Positions 33,312 through 45,168 of a stretch of DNA of 64,000 nt are shown piece after piece. Within the stretch, counting starts at the first letter, position 1; every line of letters begins with the position of its first letter. This stretch comes from Cycas panzhihuaensis. Taxonomy: Eukaryota > Cycadophyta. Location of the stretch: assembly GCA_023213395.1 (NCBI GenBank), contig CM041465.1:203801741-203865740 (forward strand), given 5' to 3'. The position numbers were made by a program, and so were the translations under genes. Below the pieces are notes generated by a model. The model saw only the letters and a list, made by a program, of their open reading frames with translations. It did no database searches and had not been told where the DNA came from.

Positions 33312-36300
33312 CTGTTTACAATGTTAAGTCGGACCCCTAGACCATCTCTAAATTTTACAAATTTTTCTCTACCAAGTGGCTTGATAAAGATATACGCTAT
33401 CATTGTTACATTGGTCTATATTGAAGGTTGATCTCACCACTTTGCACATGCTCTCTGAGGAAGTGCTGATGAACCTTAATATGTTTGGTCCTTGCATGAA
33501 AGACAAGATTCTTGGCCAGCTTGAGCACACTTTGATTGCCGCAATAAATCCTGATGCGATGGTCCTGCTCAAGTCCAAGCTCCCCAAGAATCCGTTGTAG
33601 CCAGATAGCCTCGCAAGTTGCGCTGACTGCAGATTTGTACTCTGCTTCGGTGGAGGGCAAGGTAACATTGGGTTGCTTCTTGCAACTCCACGAAACAACT
33701 GTTGAACCAAGGGAAAAATAGTATCCCGAGGTTGATCTCCTGCTATCCTGGCAACCTGCCCAATCAAAATCTGAGAACCCTTCTAGAGTGAACTTCTCAT
33801 CATGTGCATACTCAAGGCCATGCTGCAATGTGCCTTTGATGTATTTGAGTATGCGTTTAGCTGCATTCCAATGTTTCTAATTGGGTTGAGACATGTATCA
33901 AGAACAAATCCCAACTGCAAATGAAATATCCGGTCGAGTGTTGGTGAGATAAATGAGGCTACCAATTAACTACCAGCAAAGAGTGGGATCTGCTGGTTCA
34001 ACTTCCTCATTGAGAGTAAGCTTTGTTCCATTCTCCATGGGTGTAGGCGCTGGCTTGCAGTCGTGCATCCTGAACCGCTGCAAAATGTCTCAAGAATATT
34101 TCACTTGGGAGATGAAGATATAGCCTGGCCGTTGCCATACCTCAAAGCCTAAGAAATAATGGAGAAGTCCAAGACCTGTCATCTCAAAACTCCTCTTCAA
34201 GTCATCCTGGAGAATCTGTATCATCTTAGTGTCATTGCCAGTGATCACTAAGTCATCTACATACAAGACAATAAAAATGGCATGGTCTTTTCCATCTTTG
34301 ATGTATAAGTTAGGATCTGAAGTAGATCGATGAAACCCATGTCTCAAGAAGTAATCATCAATCTTTGAGTACCATGCTCTTGGAGCTTATTTCAAGCCAT
34401 ATAATGCCTTTTTTAGGCAACAAACTAAATGCTCCTTGCCTTGTACCTTGTAACCAGGAGGTTGATCCAAGTATACCTCCTCCTGAAGATCGCCATTGAG
34501 AAAGGCGCTCTTCACGTCCATCTGAAAAACTGGCCATTTGAATTGAGCTGCTAAGGCCAAGATGAGTCTGATGGTATTCATATTAGCCACTGGTGCAAAA
34601 GTCTCATCATAGTCTATGCCTTCCTTTTGTTTGAACCCTTTTGCCACAAGGCGGGGCTTCTGCCGCTTAAGTGTACCATTAGAATGGAATTTGGTCTTAT
34701 AGACCCATTTGCAACTGAGTGCCTGTTTGTGTTTAGGCAGTTCGACCAAATCCCAAGTACCATTCTTTTCAATAGAATGAATTTCTTCATCCATGGCAGC
34801 CTTCCAATTTTCATTTTTAGAAGCCTCCTCAAAGGTGGAAGGCTCATCAACACATAGCACTTCAGCCATAAGTGCAAAATTGGTCTACTGCCTGTATTTT
34901 GATGGACGTTTTCCTTCAATGATGTGGTAAATCTGCCTTTGTTTGAGTATACCATTTTGGTAACTTTTTAATTGATGTGATTTGAACTTCAAGATCTTCT
35001 GGTCTAAGTGGTTGATCAACAGAAGATGTGCTAGGATCAAATGGAGCTAATTCTGATGATGTGGATAGTCCAACAGGTGCAGATGATGTACATGGAGTTG
35101 AAGATTGAAAGGGAAAGAAGGCCTCAACAATCTTTTTGCCTTTGTCAACGGAGGGTTGGATGGATGCTGCATCCAACTCCTTGTGATCTTCTTTAACAAA
35201 GATTACATCTCTTGAGAGATGCATTTTCTTTCCAATGGGATCATACAACTTGTAGGCTTTGCTATGAATGGCATAACCTACAAAGATGCACTTTAGACTA
35301 TGCTTGTCTAATTTAGTTCTTTGCTGATCGGGGATGTGCATATAAACAGTGCACCCAAAAGTCCTCAAATAGCTAACAATTGGTTTTTTGCCAGACCATG
35401 CCTCCTCTGGTGTGATGTCGGTGACTGTTGTTGTTGGACTTTGATTTGCCACATTGGCAACTGTGTGAAATGCCTCTGCCCAGTAAGCTCGAGTAAGTCC
35501 CTTTGCATGCATCATTGCTTTGGCTTTGTTAGCCAAAATTCTATTCATTCTTTTGGAGACTCCATTTTGTTGAGGAGTGTGAGGAATAGTAAATTGTCTC
35601 CGAATGCCATTATCCTTGCAGAATTGGGTGAATCCCTTTGAAGTAAATTCACCTCCATTGTCTATCCTTAGTGTTTTGATGGATTGGCCAAATTTGTTCT
35701 CCACTTCAAGCTTGAATTCCTTAAACTTTTGAAATGCTTCAGACTTATGCTTCATGAAGTAAACCCAAACTTTATGGGAAAATTTGTCAATGAAGGAGAT
35801 GTAGTACAAAACTCCTCCAAAGGATGTGGTGGACATAGGTCCACACAAATTTGAGTGTACCAACTGCAATGGATATGATGCACGCCAAGCTTTGCCTTTA
35901 GGGAAAGGCAAGTGATGTTGTGTCCCCATTATGCATGCTTCATAAAGACATTTTGTGCCATACATCTTTGGAAGCCCATGTACCATATTTTTGTTCACCA
36001 TCTGCTTGAGATTGTCTAAGCTCAAATGGCCTAGACATTGATGCCAAAGCTGCAACTTGGACAAAGTTTGAATGACAATGGCACCAGAGTAAGCAAAATC
36101 AAGTATGATATTATTAGCATCCAATTTATAGAGGCCATGATCCTCATATCCAACAACTACTACCTAGTCATTTTTGGCACTTATTACACATTTCCCATTC
36201 TTGAACGAAATGCTCATCTTTTGTTTGTCCAATTTGCTAACAGATAGCAAACGTTTCTCCATGCAAGGTATGAAATAGGCATTGCCATTGCAAAATATAG

Positions 36301-37507
36301 AGGAAGAATTGGAAGGAGAATGGAATGGAGCGATTGTGCCTATGCCTGAAATCTGAACAGATTCATTGTTGCCGAAGGTCGTTGATTGACCTTTTCCTTC
36401 CTTGATGTCGCTAAGGAGTTCTTCATTCCCAGTCATGTGTTGAGTGGCTTCAGAGTCAATGATCCAAGTTTGATCAACCTTGGATGAATGATAAGCACAA
36501 AACAGTTTGTCCTCATCTGCAAACTAATTGAAGTGGCGTTGATTGCCACCTCTAAAACCCCCCCTTCCTCTTTGACCTACTCGATAGGCACCTTGATTTG
36601 GTCGAGGAGGTTGCTGCTACTGTTGTTGCTGGAATCTTTGTTGGAATTGTTGGCGTGGCTGCTGTTGTCTCTGACTTTTTTGATATGGTTGTTGTTGCTG
36701 TTGTTGTAAATCTGCTTGCTTCTTCCTGCAATCAGGTGCTATGTGGCCAGCTTTGCCACAATAATGACAAACAACATTGGTCTTTGAGGAACCAATGTTC
36801 ATGTTCCCAAACTGCTTTGAAAGTGCAGGTTTGGGATTCTGCTTGGCCTTTGATTTGGCCATGAATGCACCTGATATAGATGGTTCGTCCTCATTATCCT
36901 TGGTGTAAATTTGCTCCTCTTGAAGTAACAAGCTTTCAAGTTCATTAAATGACATTCGTTTTAGTGAACCATCTTGTGTAGTGGAAAAAATGAAACCATT
37001 GTAGTCCTTAGGCAAAGCTTTGGTAATTGATGTGATAAACTCATCTCTAGTGGCGGGACTACCTAATGTATTCAATTCATTACATACCTCCTTGATGGAG
37101 GAAAGGAAAGTCGACATAGGCTTAACAAATTTTACAGAATACAACCTGGCTTTTACCATGAATATGCGAGCTTCATCTCGCCTTTCATACAAAGATGACA
37201 AAATGTCCCATGCTTCCTTGGAAGTTTTTGCACATACAATATTTTGATCTATATGAACATCAACAATCATATGTAGGAATGCCAAAGCGATTTCATCTTT
37301 GGCTTCCCAAGCAGCAACAAGACCATCATCAGGTTGAACAGTTACATCACTATTGATAATAGGTATAGGTTGGGGTATCCTTTCAGAAACATAACCCCAA
37401 AATTTATTCATTATCAAAAGATTTTGAGTGATCCTCTTCCATTCTTGATAGTTGTCTTGTCCTGTTAATCTGATGGTGCATGCATTAAGCATGTTAATTG
37501 CAACCAT
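33312..37507 (-). pseudogene. Copia-2 own gag-pol (copy 2a), broken
   Basis: gag opens at 37507 (MVAINMLNACTIRLTGQDNY) and runs 296 codons with the CCHC knuckle CHYCGKAGHIAPDC and a Q-rich tail. Protease/linker 36436-36164, integrase 36124-34916 (402 codons, HxxxH…CxxxC zinc region, IDNGGEFTS, ERMNR-like KRMNR), RT 34869-34387 and 34347-34090 with an intact YVDD and KSAFLNGDL, RNase H 33828-33406. The first integrase Asp is Asn (LVHSNLCGP), as in Copia-1. The catalytic Glu is Lys (VSKRMN), and the third RNase H Asp is Gly (IYCGNQS). It is the best-kept pol of the family in this window but not functional. Confidence 0.93.
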
Positions 37508-38305
37508 GTTTCAGTTGTAAGGCTTGAATCTAGCAGATAACTTGGAAACTCAAAGCTTTTGTTGCTTAAGTTCCACCTTTTAACGAAACCAACATTTCTG
37601 ATCTTACTAGAAGATCCAACAGCTGAATGGAATGATGAGGGGTGGAGGACTAGGCTATGGAGTTGGTCCAACCCTAATCTATAGAGGAGATTCAACTGTT
37701 GGCCAAGTTAAATCTAGGACAAGGCAGGTAGGGTTGATCTGCATGGATGTACCATGCTTTCCCTAGGATTCACAACCCCAATAACACCTTTTTTCGAACC
37801 TCCTTTTCCTCAAGCAACCTTAATTGTCGTGCACTGACCGTACGGTTGGTTGGTCCCCTAGGGAATGCACCAAGCTTAAGGTTATTTCAGAGGCAAGGTT
37901 TGAACCTTTTTCGGGCCTCTCCAACAAGATTTTTAAAGTCACTTTTTAGAAGGTTAAAGTGAACTTAAGATTTATTTTACTTGGATGATGTACTTATGAA
38001 AGTGCTTGATTAAGCTTACAATAAAAGAGGCTTCAAAAAGAAACAATCTAATACATCAAATGAACACTTAAAGTGTTGTTTACAATGAGCACTTAATGAA
38101 GTGAGAGTGCTATGCAAATCCAAGTAAACAAAAAAGATGCTTGAGTACAATGAGTTTTGCAAAAAATAAGTACTTGAAAAGATGGTAAGTTCTCAATTAA
38201 GCAAAGCAAAACCTTGTGATGAAAGTACAAGTGGGTTCTTTTTAATGCTCAAGAGTGAAGAGAAGGAGACCACTTGCCAAATAAGGATATCAAGCATAAG
38301 GACAT
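37508..38305 (-). other. Copia-2 leader, gag-proximal part
   Basis: It aligns with the Copia-1 leader next to gag and contains the small overlapping ORF (37695-37465). Its last 100 bp (38184-38284) are repeated at 41963-42059. Confidence 0.75.
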
Positions 38306-41300
38306 CTGTCATCTTAAAACTCCTCTTCAAGTCATCCTGGAGAATTTGTACCATCTTAATGTCATTGCCAGTCGTCACCAAGCCATCTACATACAAGACA
38401 ATGAAAATGCCACGGTCTTTCCCAACTTTGATGTACAAGTTAGGATCTGAAGTAGATCGATGAAACCCATGTCTCAAAAAGTAATCATCAATCTTTGAGT
38501 ACTATGCTCTTGGAGTTTATTTCAAGCCATACTATGCATTTTTAAGGCGACAAACTAAGTGCTCATTGCCTTGTAAACAGGAGGTTGCTCCAAGTATACC
38601 TCTGCTTGAAGATTGCCATTGAGAAAGGGCGCTCTTCACGTCCATCTGAAAAACCGGCCATTTGCATTGAGCTGCTAAGGCCAAGATGAGTCTGATGGTA
38701 TTCATATTAGCCACTGGTGCAAAAGTCTCCTCGTAGTCTATGCCTTCCTTTTGTTTGAACCCTTTTTCCACAAGGCGGGCCTTCTGCCACTTAAGTGTAC
38801 CATCAGAATGGAATTTGGTCTTGTAGACCCATTTGCAACTAATTGCCTGTTTGTGTTTAGGCAGTTCGACCAAATCCCAAGTACCATTCTTTTCAATAGA
38901 ATGGATTTCTTCATCCATGGTAGCCTTCCAATTTTCATTTTTGGAAGCCTCCTCAAAATTAGAATGCTCATCAACACAAAGCACTTCACGTATAAGTGCA
39001 AAATTGGTTTGCTGCATGTATCTTGATGGACGTTTTCTTTCAACAATCTAGCCGTCCTGCACTGTTTGAGTATACCATTTTGGTAACTTTTTTATTGATG
39101 TGACTTGAACCTCAAGATCTTCTGGTCTAAGTGGTTGATCAACAGAAGATGTGCTAGGATCAAGTGGAGCTAATTCTAATGATGTGGACGGTCCAACAGG
39201 TGTAGATGATGTACATGGAGTTGAAGATTGAAAGGGAAAGAAGGCCTCAACAATCTTTTTGCCTTTGTCAATGGGGGGTTGGATGGATGTTGTATCCAAC
39301 TCCTTGTGATCTTCTTTAGCAAAGATTACATCTCTTGAGAGATGCATTTTCTTTCCAATGGGATCGTACAACTTGTAGGCTTTGCTATAAATCGCATAAC
39401 CTACAAAGATGCACTTTAGACTATGCTTGTCTAATTTAGTTCTATGCTGATCAGGGATGTGCATATAAGCAGTGCACCCAAAAGTCCTCAAATGGCTAAC
39501 AGTTGGTTTTTTGCCAGACCATGCCTCCTCTGGTGTGATGTCGGTGACTGTTGTTGTTGGACTTTGATTTGCCACATTGGCAACTGTGTGAAATGCCTCT
39601 ACCCAGTAAGATCAAGTAAGTCCCTTTGCATGCATCATTGCTTTGGCTTTGTTAGCCAAAGTTTTATTCATTCTTTCGGAGACTCCATTTTGTTGAGGAG
39701 TGTGAGGAATAGTAAATTGTCTCTGAATGCCATTATCCTTGCAGAATTGGGTGAATTCCTTTGAAGTAAATTCACCTCCATTGTCTGTCCTTAGTGTTTT
39801 GATGGATTGGCCAAACTCGTTCTCCACTTCAAGCTTGAATTCCTTCAACTTTTGAAATGCTTCAGACTTATGCTTCATGAAGTAAACCCAAACTTTATGG
39901 GAGAAATCGTCAATGAAGGAGATGTAGTACAAAGCTCCTCCAAAGGATGCAGTGGACATAGGTCCACACAAATTTGAGTGTACCAACTGTAATGGATATG
40001 ATGCACGCCAAGCTTTGCCTTTAGGGAAAGGCAAGTGATGTTGTGTCCCCATTACGCATACTTCACAAAGACATTTTATGTCATACATCTTTGGAAGTCC
40101 ATGTACCATATTTTTGTTCACCATCTGCTTGAGATTGTCTAAGCTCAAATGGCCTAAACATTGATGCCAAAGCTGCAGCTTGGACAAAGTTTGAGTGACA
40201 ATGGAACCAGAGTAAGCAGAATCAAGTATGATATTATTAGCATCCAATTTATAGAGGCCATGATCCTCATATCCAACAGCTACTACCTAGTCATTTTTGT
40301 CACTTATTACACATTTCCCATTCTTGAACAAAATGCTCATCTTTTGTTTATCCAATTTGCTAACAGATAGCAAGCTCTTCTCCATGGAAGGTATGAAATA
40401 GGCATTGCCATTGGGAAATGTAGAGGAAGGATTAGAAGGGGAATGAAATGGAGCGATTGTGCCTATGCCAGAAATCTTAACAGATTCATTGTTGCTGAAG
40501 GTCACTGATTGACCTCTTCCTTCCTTGATGTCGCAAAGGAGTTCTTCACTCCCAATCATGTGTTGAGTAGCTCCAAATTCAATGATCCAAGTTTGATCAA
40601 CCTTGGATGTATGATAAGCACAAAACAGTTTGTCCTCATCTGCAAACTAATTGAAGTGGCATTGATTGCCAGCTCTAACCCCCCCCCCCCTTTCTCTTTG
40701 ACCTCCTCGATAGGCACCTTGGTTGCTATTGTTGTTGTTGCTGAAACTGCTGCTGCTGGAATTGCTGACGTTGCTAAAATTGCTGTCTCTGATTTTGTTG
40801 ACGTGGTTGTTGTTGCTGTTGTCGTGTGTGCTAAAGATCTGCTTGTTTCTTCCTACAATCAAATGCCATGTGGCCAACTTTGCCACAATAATAACAAAAA
40901 CATTGGTCTTTAAGGAACCCATGTTTATGTTCCCAAACTGCTTTGAAAGTGCAAGTTTGGGATTCTACTTGGCCTTTGATTTGGTCGTGAATGCCCCTGA
41001 TGTGGATGGTTCGTCATCATTGTCCTTGATGTAAATCTGCTCCTCCTGAAGCAACAAGCTTTCAAGTTCATTGAAAGACATTCGTTTGAGTGAGCCATCT
41101 CGTGTAGTGGAAGAAATAAAACCATTGTAGTCCTTAGGCAAAGCTTTAACAATTGTTGTTATAAGCTCATCTCTAGAAGCAGAACTATCTAATGTATTCA
41201 ATTCATTACATACCGCCATGATGGAGGAAAGAAAAGCGCACATAGGCTTGACAAATTTTACAAAATACAATTTAGCGTTTACCATCATTGTGCGAGCTTC

Positions 41301-41850
41301 ATCTCGCCTTTCGTACAAGGATAACAGAATGTCCCATGCTTCCTTGGAAGTCTTTGCACACACAGTATTCTGATCTACATGAACATCAATAATCATATGT
41401 AAGAATGCCAAAGCAATTTCATCTTTGGCTTTCCAAGTAGTAACAAAAGCAGCACTAGGATGAACAATTACACCATCAGTTACAACAGGTATAGGTTGAG
41501 GTATCCTTCTAAAAACATAACCCTAAAATTTGTTCATTATTAAGAGATTTTGAGTGATCCTTTTCCATTCTTGATAGTTGTCTTATCCTGTTAATCTGAT
41601 GGTACATGTATTTAGCATATTAATAGCAGCCATGTTAAAGTTGTAAGGCTTGAAGCTCGCAGATAACTTGGAAACTCAAAGTTTTTGTCGCTTAAGTTCC
41701 ACCCTCTAACGAAACCAACAGTCTTGGTCTTACTAGAAGATCCAACAACTGAATGGAATGATGAGGGGTGGAAGACTAGGCTAAAGAGTTGGTCCAACCC
41801 TGATCTATAGAGGAGATCCAACAGTTGGCCAAGTTAAATCTAGGACAAGG
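38306..41850 (-). pseudogene. Second partial gag-pol (copy 2b) inside the Copia-2 leader
   Basis: It covers what corresponds to Copia-1 positions about 21516-25070: RT palm (38477-38193), RT fingers (39017-38532), integrase (40247-39048), protease linker (40559-40287), gag (41411-40647) and the start of the leader. RNase H, the 3' end and LTRs are missing. It is about 96% identical to Copia-1 in the stretches I compared, closer than to its host copy 2a. It shares with Copia-1 YVDG, the extra C after VKSA and Asn in LVHSNLCGP. The knuckle region is frame-shifted. Confidence 0.9.
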
Positions 41851-41957
41851 GCTAGTGTTGCCCTATCCTCATCACCTTTATTTACTGACTCATGGGCTAG
41901 CAATGTTACTTTTGTCACATGTTTCAACTAGCTTGCGATACGTTCAATCCAATGAGA
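41851..41957. repeat. 107-bp patch of ORF Y inside Copia-2
   Basis: From GCTAGTGTTGCCCTATCCTC to CGTTCAATCCAATGAGA it matches 32030-32140 (ORF Y coding DNA outside the element) with about five differences. No copia element should contain it; it looks like filler copied during break repair. Confidence 0.9.
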
Positions 41958-43619
41958 TGCTAAGTTCTCAATTAAGCAAAGCAAAACCTTGTGATGAAAA
42001 TACAAGTGGGTTCTTTTTAATGCTCAAGAGTGAAGAGAAGAAGACCACTTGCCAAATAAGCACATCAAGCACCAAGTGTTCGGACTTTAAAATAGTCCCA
42101 ACGATCAAAAAATGAAGTGATTTTATTAAGTAAGAAGTATTCTTGAGCCCTTTTTGTGACTAAGAGCAATAGGTCACCATGCAAGGTGCCTTAAAATGAG
42201 TGTTGAAATAGTGATAAATATCACTTTTGACAAAGTATCAACACTTAAAATCACTTTCAACAATACTTTTTATCACTTATAAACATGGAATAAGTGTAAA
42301 ATAAAACTTGAAATGCCTAAACAAAGGCTGAAATTCAAATTTTTGCAACTTTGAGCAATAAGGACACCACGCAAGGAGCCTTTGAAAATGCTTCAAAATA
42401 AGTATTTTTAATCTTCAAAGAAGTGAGATTGACTTAGTATCAGTGATTTAATGAGATCACTAAGTACTAAGAAGATTTTTAGCTCCAAAAGTACAAAAAA
42501 AAAAAACATTCCCTTAAAAAAATTTAAACCAAAAATCACCATGCAAGGTGCCTTGACTAAGAAAAATAGCTTAATAAGAGGAAAATATCACTTTTAATGT
42601 AGAAAATCACTAAAATACCTTGGTTTAGTCTCTCTCTTACTAAAATGGAGTCAATATGATTAAAAAACTGAGAGAAATACTAAGGTAACCTTGAAGTTAG
42701 CTTAAAAAAGTGATTTTTTAGTACTTTAAGTGACTTAAAAAAACACTTAGTATAAACTTTAGACCAAAAGAGTTTATATAAAAAGGAATATACTAAGGAT
42801 ATTCCAATGTTTATAACCTAATGTTAAAAGGTAAATGTTAAGAAAACGAAATTTTTGAAAAAAATGGTCGACGGAGGAGCCGCCGCCGTCTGTGCGCCTG
42901 CGGAGACGAACAAGTGGTTCGATCTCCGTGTATACTCAGCAGAATTGACCGAAACTTCAAAGACAGGTCTTCATTAGTCCAATGGAGGTGCAGCTCAAAT
43001 ATGAAGTGTTTTGACTGAGCCTGCAAGGAGAACGAAGCAGGAGAGCTAAAACGGAGAGTGCACAAGTCAGTGAGAGAAAATGACAGCCATACGGTTATCT
43101 AGGGTCTGAAACCCTTCAGGACTGCACCAAAAAACTTCGTTGAGGTTTGTTACACCTGCATGTGAGTCAGTACGTGGACAACCAGTCTGATTTAAGAGAA
43201 AAGAACAGAGAAACCTCAATTTCTGAAGTAGAAATCACTAAAAACAGTGATAAATCATCCCATCTTTGTTAGAGAAAATGTAGAATATCAGCTACAGATT
43301 AGAGACAATTGAGTAACCATAGATATGCCCCCCTTTTTTGCAAAATAATTTTTTCTTGAAGAAAAATTAAGGAAAAAACACTGTTTTTGAAGAAAACAGT
43401 GTTGCACCCTTCATAGAGATCTGAAAAAAAAAAATTCAAATATGAAAGTAGCCTTGCTCTAGCTTTTAGTACTACTCCAGAAGCTTGAACCTGCAAGAAA
43501 TAGGTCTCAACAAACCTTGGATCGCCTTCGGAGGGCGAAGGTTGTCACCAAGGGTTTGTAACCCTTCTTTGAATCTCCTTGAGCAGAAAAATCAGAACAG
43601 AGGGAACTAGTCTCCTCTA
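41958..43619 (-). other. Copia-2 leader, primer-proximal part
   Basis: It begins with the duplicated leader segment (41963-42059). CACCATGCAAGGTGCCTT occurs at 42175 and 42538 with a relative at 42365, spacing about 175-190 bp. The nested stem-loop at 43515-43553 is the counterpart of that in Copia-1. Confidence 0.75.
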
Positions 43620-43631
43620 GCTCTGATACCA
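43620..43631 (-). promoter_or_regulatory. Copia-2 primer-binding site
   Basis: Plus GCTCTGATACCA, the exact complement of TGGTATCAGAGC, two bases from the 5' LTR. Confidence 0.92.
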
Positions 43632-43633
43632 AA

Positions 43634-44187
43634 TGTGAAAAATGGCCTAATGGCCTTACAATCCCAAGATCTAGAAGCTAGGTTCACTCTAGTTCTAGAA
43701 AGCAAAAAATGCTAAACAAGTATGAAACTATAAGATGAAACATAAGCAAGATAAAGCATGAAAAGAAGGAGCAAGAAAATGATACCAAAGATGAGGAGTT
43801 GGAATTGGTCCAACCTCCAAATAAATAACAGTTTGATTAGCAACCGGCAAGATAACAATGTCTGACTCCAACTCTATATGAGAACAATGGGGAGAGGTCT
43901 CATTATATAGAGTGAAGGGAGAGACCTAAGGTATTGGATGTTTGACACGTGTCAAACATCCAAGGTACATGCCTTGCATGTAGGACATGTGTCCTTTTAG
44001 GGCTCTCAATTGAGCAAAAGTGCATGGGGGTCCATTTGACCCTTTAGTGACAATGTTGTGTCACTAGGAAAGAATGTGGGTGTGCACTTTATCACTTAAG
44101 TGATAAGTCACCCCTAAAGTACAAAAGTACAAATATTACATGACAAATAAAGTACATAGTTTTAACATGTAAACATAAGGTTTAACA
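43634..44187 (-). repeat. Copia-2 5' LTR with a perfect G-box palindrome
   Basis: It starts TGTGAAAAATGG and ends TTTAACA. Positions 43934-43963 form a perfect 30-bp palindrome centred on CACGTG, about 25 bp upstream (minus) of a TATA-like site (complement of TTATATAG, 43903-43910). A second palindrome, TTATCACTTAAGTGATAA, lies near 44088-44105. Confidence 0.93.
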
Positions 44188-44629
44188 TTTATTTTATTTT
44201 ATTTTATTATGAAATCAATTTTTTGGAGGAAAAAATAAGTGATTATTTTTGAAGGCTATAAATAGAGTAGCTTTCCTCATTTGTAAATAGACTTGGAAAA
44301 ATTCTGTATATTGGTAAAATGGCTTTGTGCCATTAAGGCCTTGTGCCTGTTGGAGGATTGTGCCTGCCTCAAAAAGGGTTGTTGTTGGACATCATGTATC
44401 AGGTTCTTTTTTTTTTTGTCAAACTATTATTATTTACTATTGTTATTAATGTATGCATGACATGTATCTCTACTGAATCATGTTTATGAGAGTTTAGTGC
44501 TGAAATTACATTTTATTTGTCATAAATGTTTGAACTCCACTATGAAATACTATGATATGTTGTGAATGTTTCTGCTATTTGTTGGAAGATTGCTTCTGTC
44601 TGCTATATTTTCTAATTAGATCCGCTCCA
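44188..44629 (+). repeat. LARD-B 5' LTR, second fragment
   Basis: After the TTTAT duplication it aligns with 52490-52930 (ATGGCTTYGTGCCATTAAGG, TTGCCTGCCTC…AGGGTTGTTG) to its terminal CA. Identity to the 3' LTR is roughly 88%, much lower than in the elements nested inside it. Confidence 0.88.
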
Positions 44630-44630
44630 G

Positions 44631-44641
44631 TGGTATTAGAG
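44631..44641 (+). promoter_or_regulatory. LARD-B primer-binding site
   Basis: TGGTATTAGAG, one transition from the common plant primer site, one base after the LTR. Confidence 0.8.
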
Positions 44642-45168
44642 TAAGAAGAAAATGAGTCTGGGGCTTACATCAAAGACCAAAAATTAGGGCCCTAAGTAAA
44701 TTGGCTCTGTTTTGGCCCATTTCTGCTATTATCATTCCTCCATTATGTTGTGAAAACCCTACTTTCATTGCAATCAGAACTATGTGAAAAGGAAATATGG
44801 GGGTTTGAGACCGAAAATCAAAGCTTCATTCTACTGCTAGGCTGACCAAAATCAAAGCTTCGTTCTACTGCCAGGCTAACCAAAATTAGAGCCAAACGCA
44901 TCAAACATAAGTGAACAGATTCAATACTCTATTGCATTAAACCCTATGCTCATGGTTTATGAAATTCACCATTAAATGCATACAAAGAAGATCATTGTTA
45001 CACTAGGTGCGTATTGGTTAAACATCCATCATGGACCATCACATCTATTGCGTGTTCATTCTGCTCAAGAGGTTTACCGAAAAAGATACTTTCACAAAGG
45101 GACTGTAGTTGTTTCTACCCTAGGTATTTCATCAGTGTAGGGAATCACTAGCAAGCGAACACCTTAGA
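44642..45168 (+). other. LARD-B leader, first part
   Basis: Non-coding leader up to the insertion site of the RBP-carrying element. A CAAAGCTTCRTTCTACTGC unit is repeated at 44820 and 44855. Confidence 0.6.

Larger units (their letters stand above)
32749..44187 (-). mobile_element. Copia-2: Ty1/copia retrotransposon with a second, foreign pol segment in its leader
   Basis: LTRs 32749-33301 and 43634-44187 (about 553 bp, roughly 96% identical), exact 5-bp target duplication TTTAT (32744-32748, 44188-44192), primer site at 43620 and polypurine tract at 33302. At 11.4 kb it is far longer than a copia element of this type because, besides its own gag-pol (33311-37507), it holds a 3.5 kb partial gag-pol (38306-41850) and a 107-bp patch of ORF Y (41851-41957) within its leader, flanked by about 100 bp of duplicated leader. 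It is a sister subfamily to Copia-1. Confidence 0.93.

Noticed and set aside
41851-41957. A small transposon insertion in Copia-2
   Set aside because: No terminal repeats or target duplication; it is a piece of ORF Y, better explained by repair filler.
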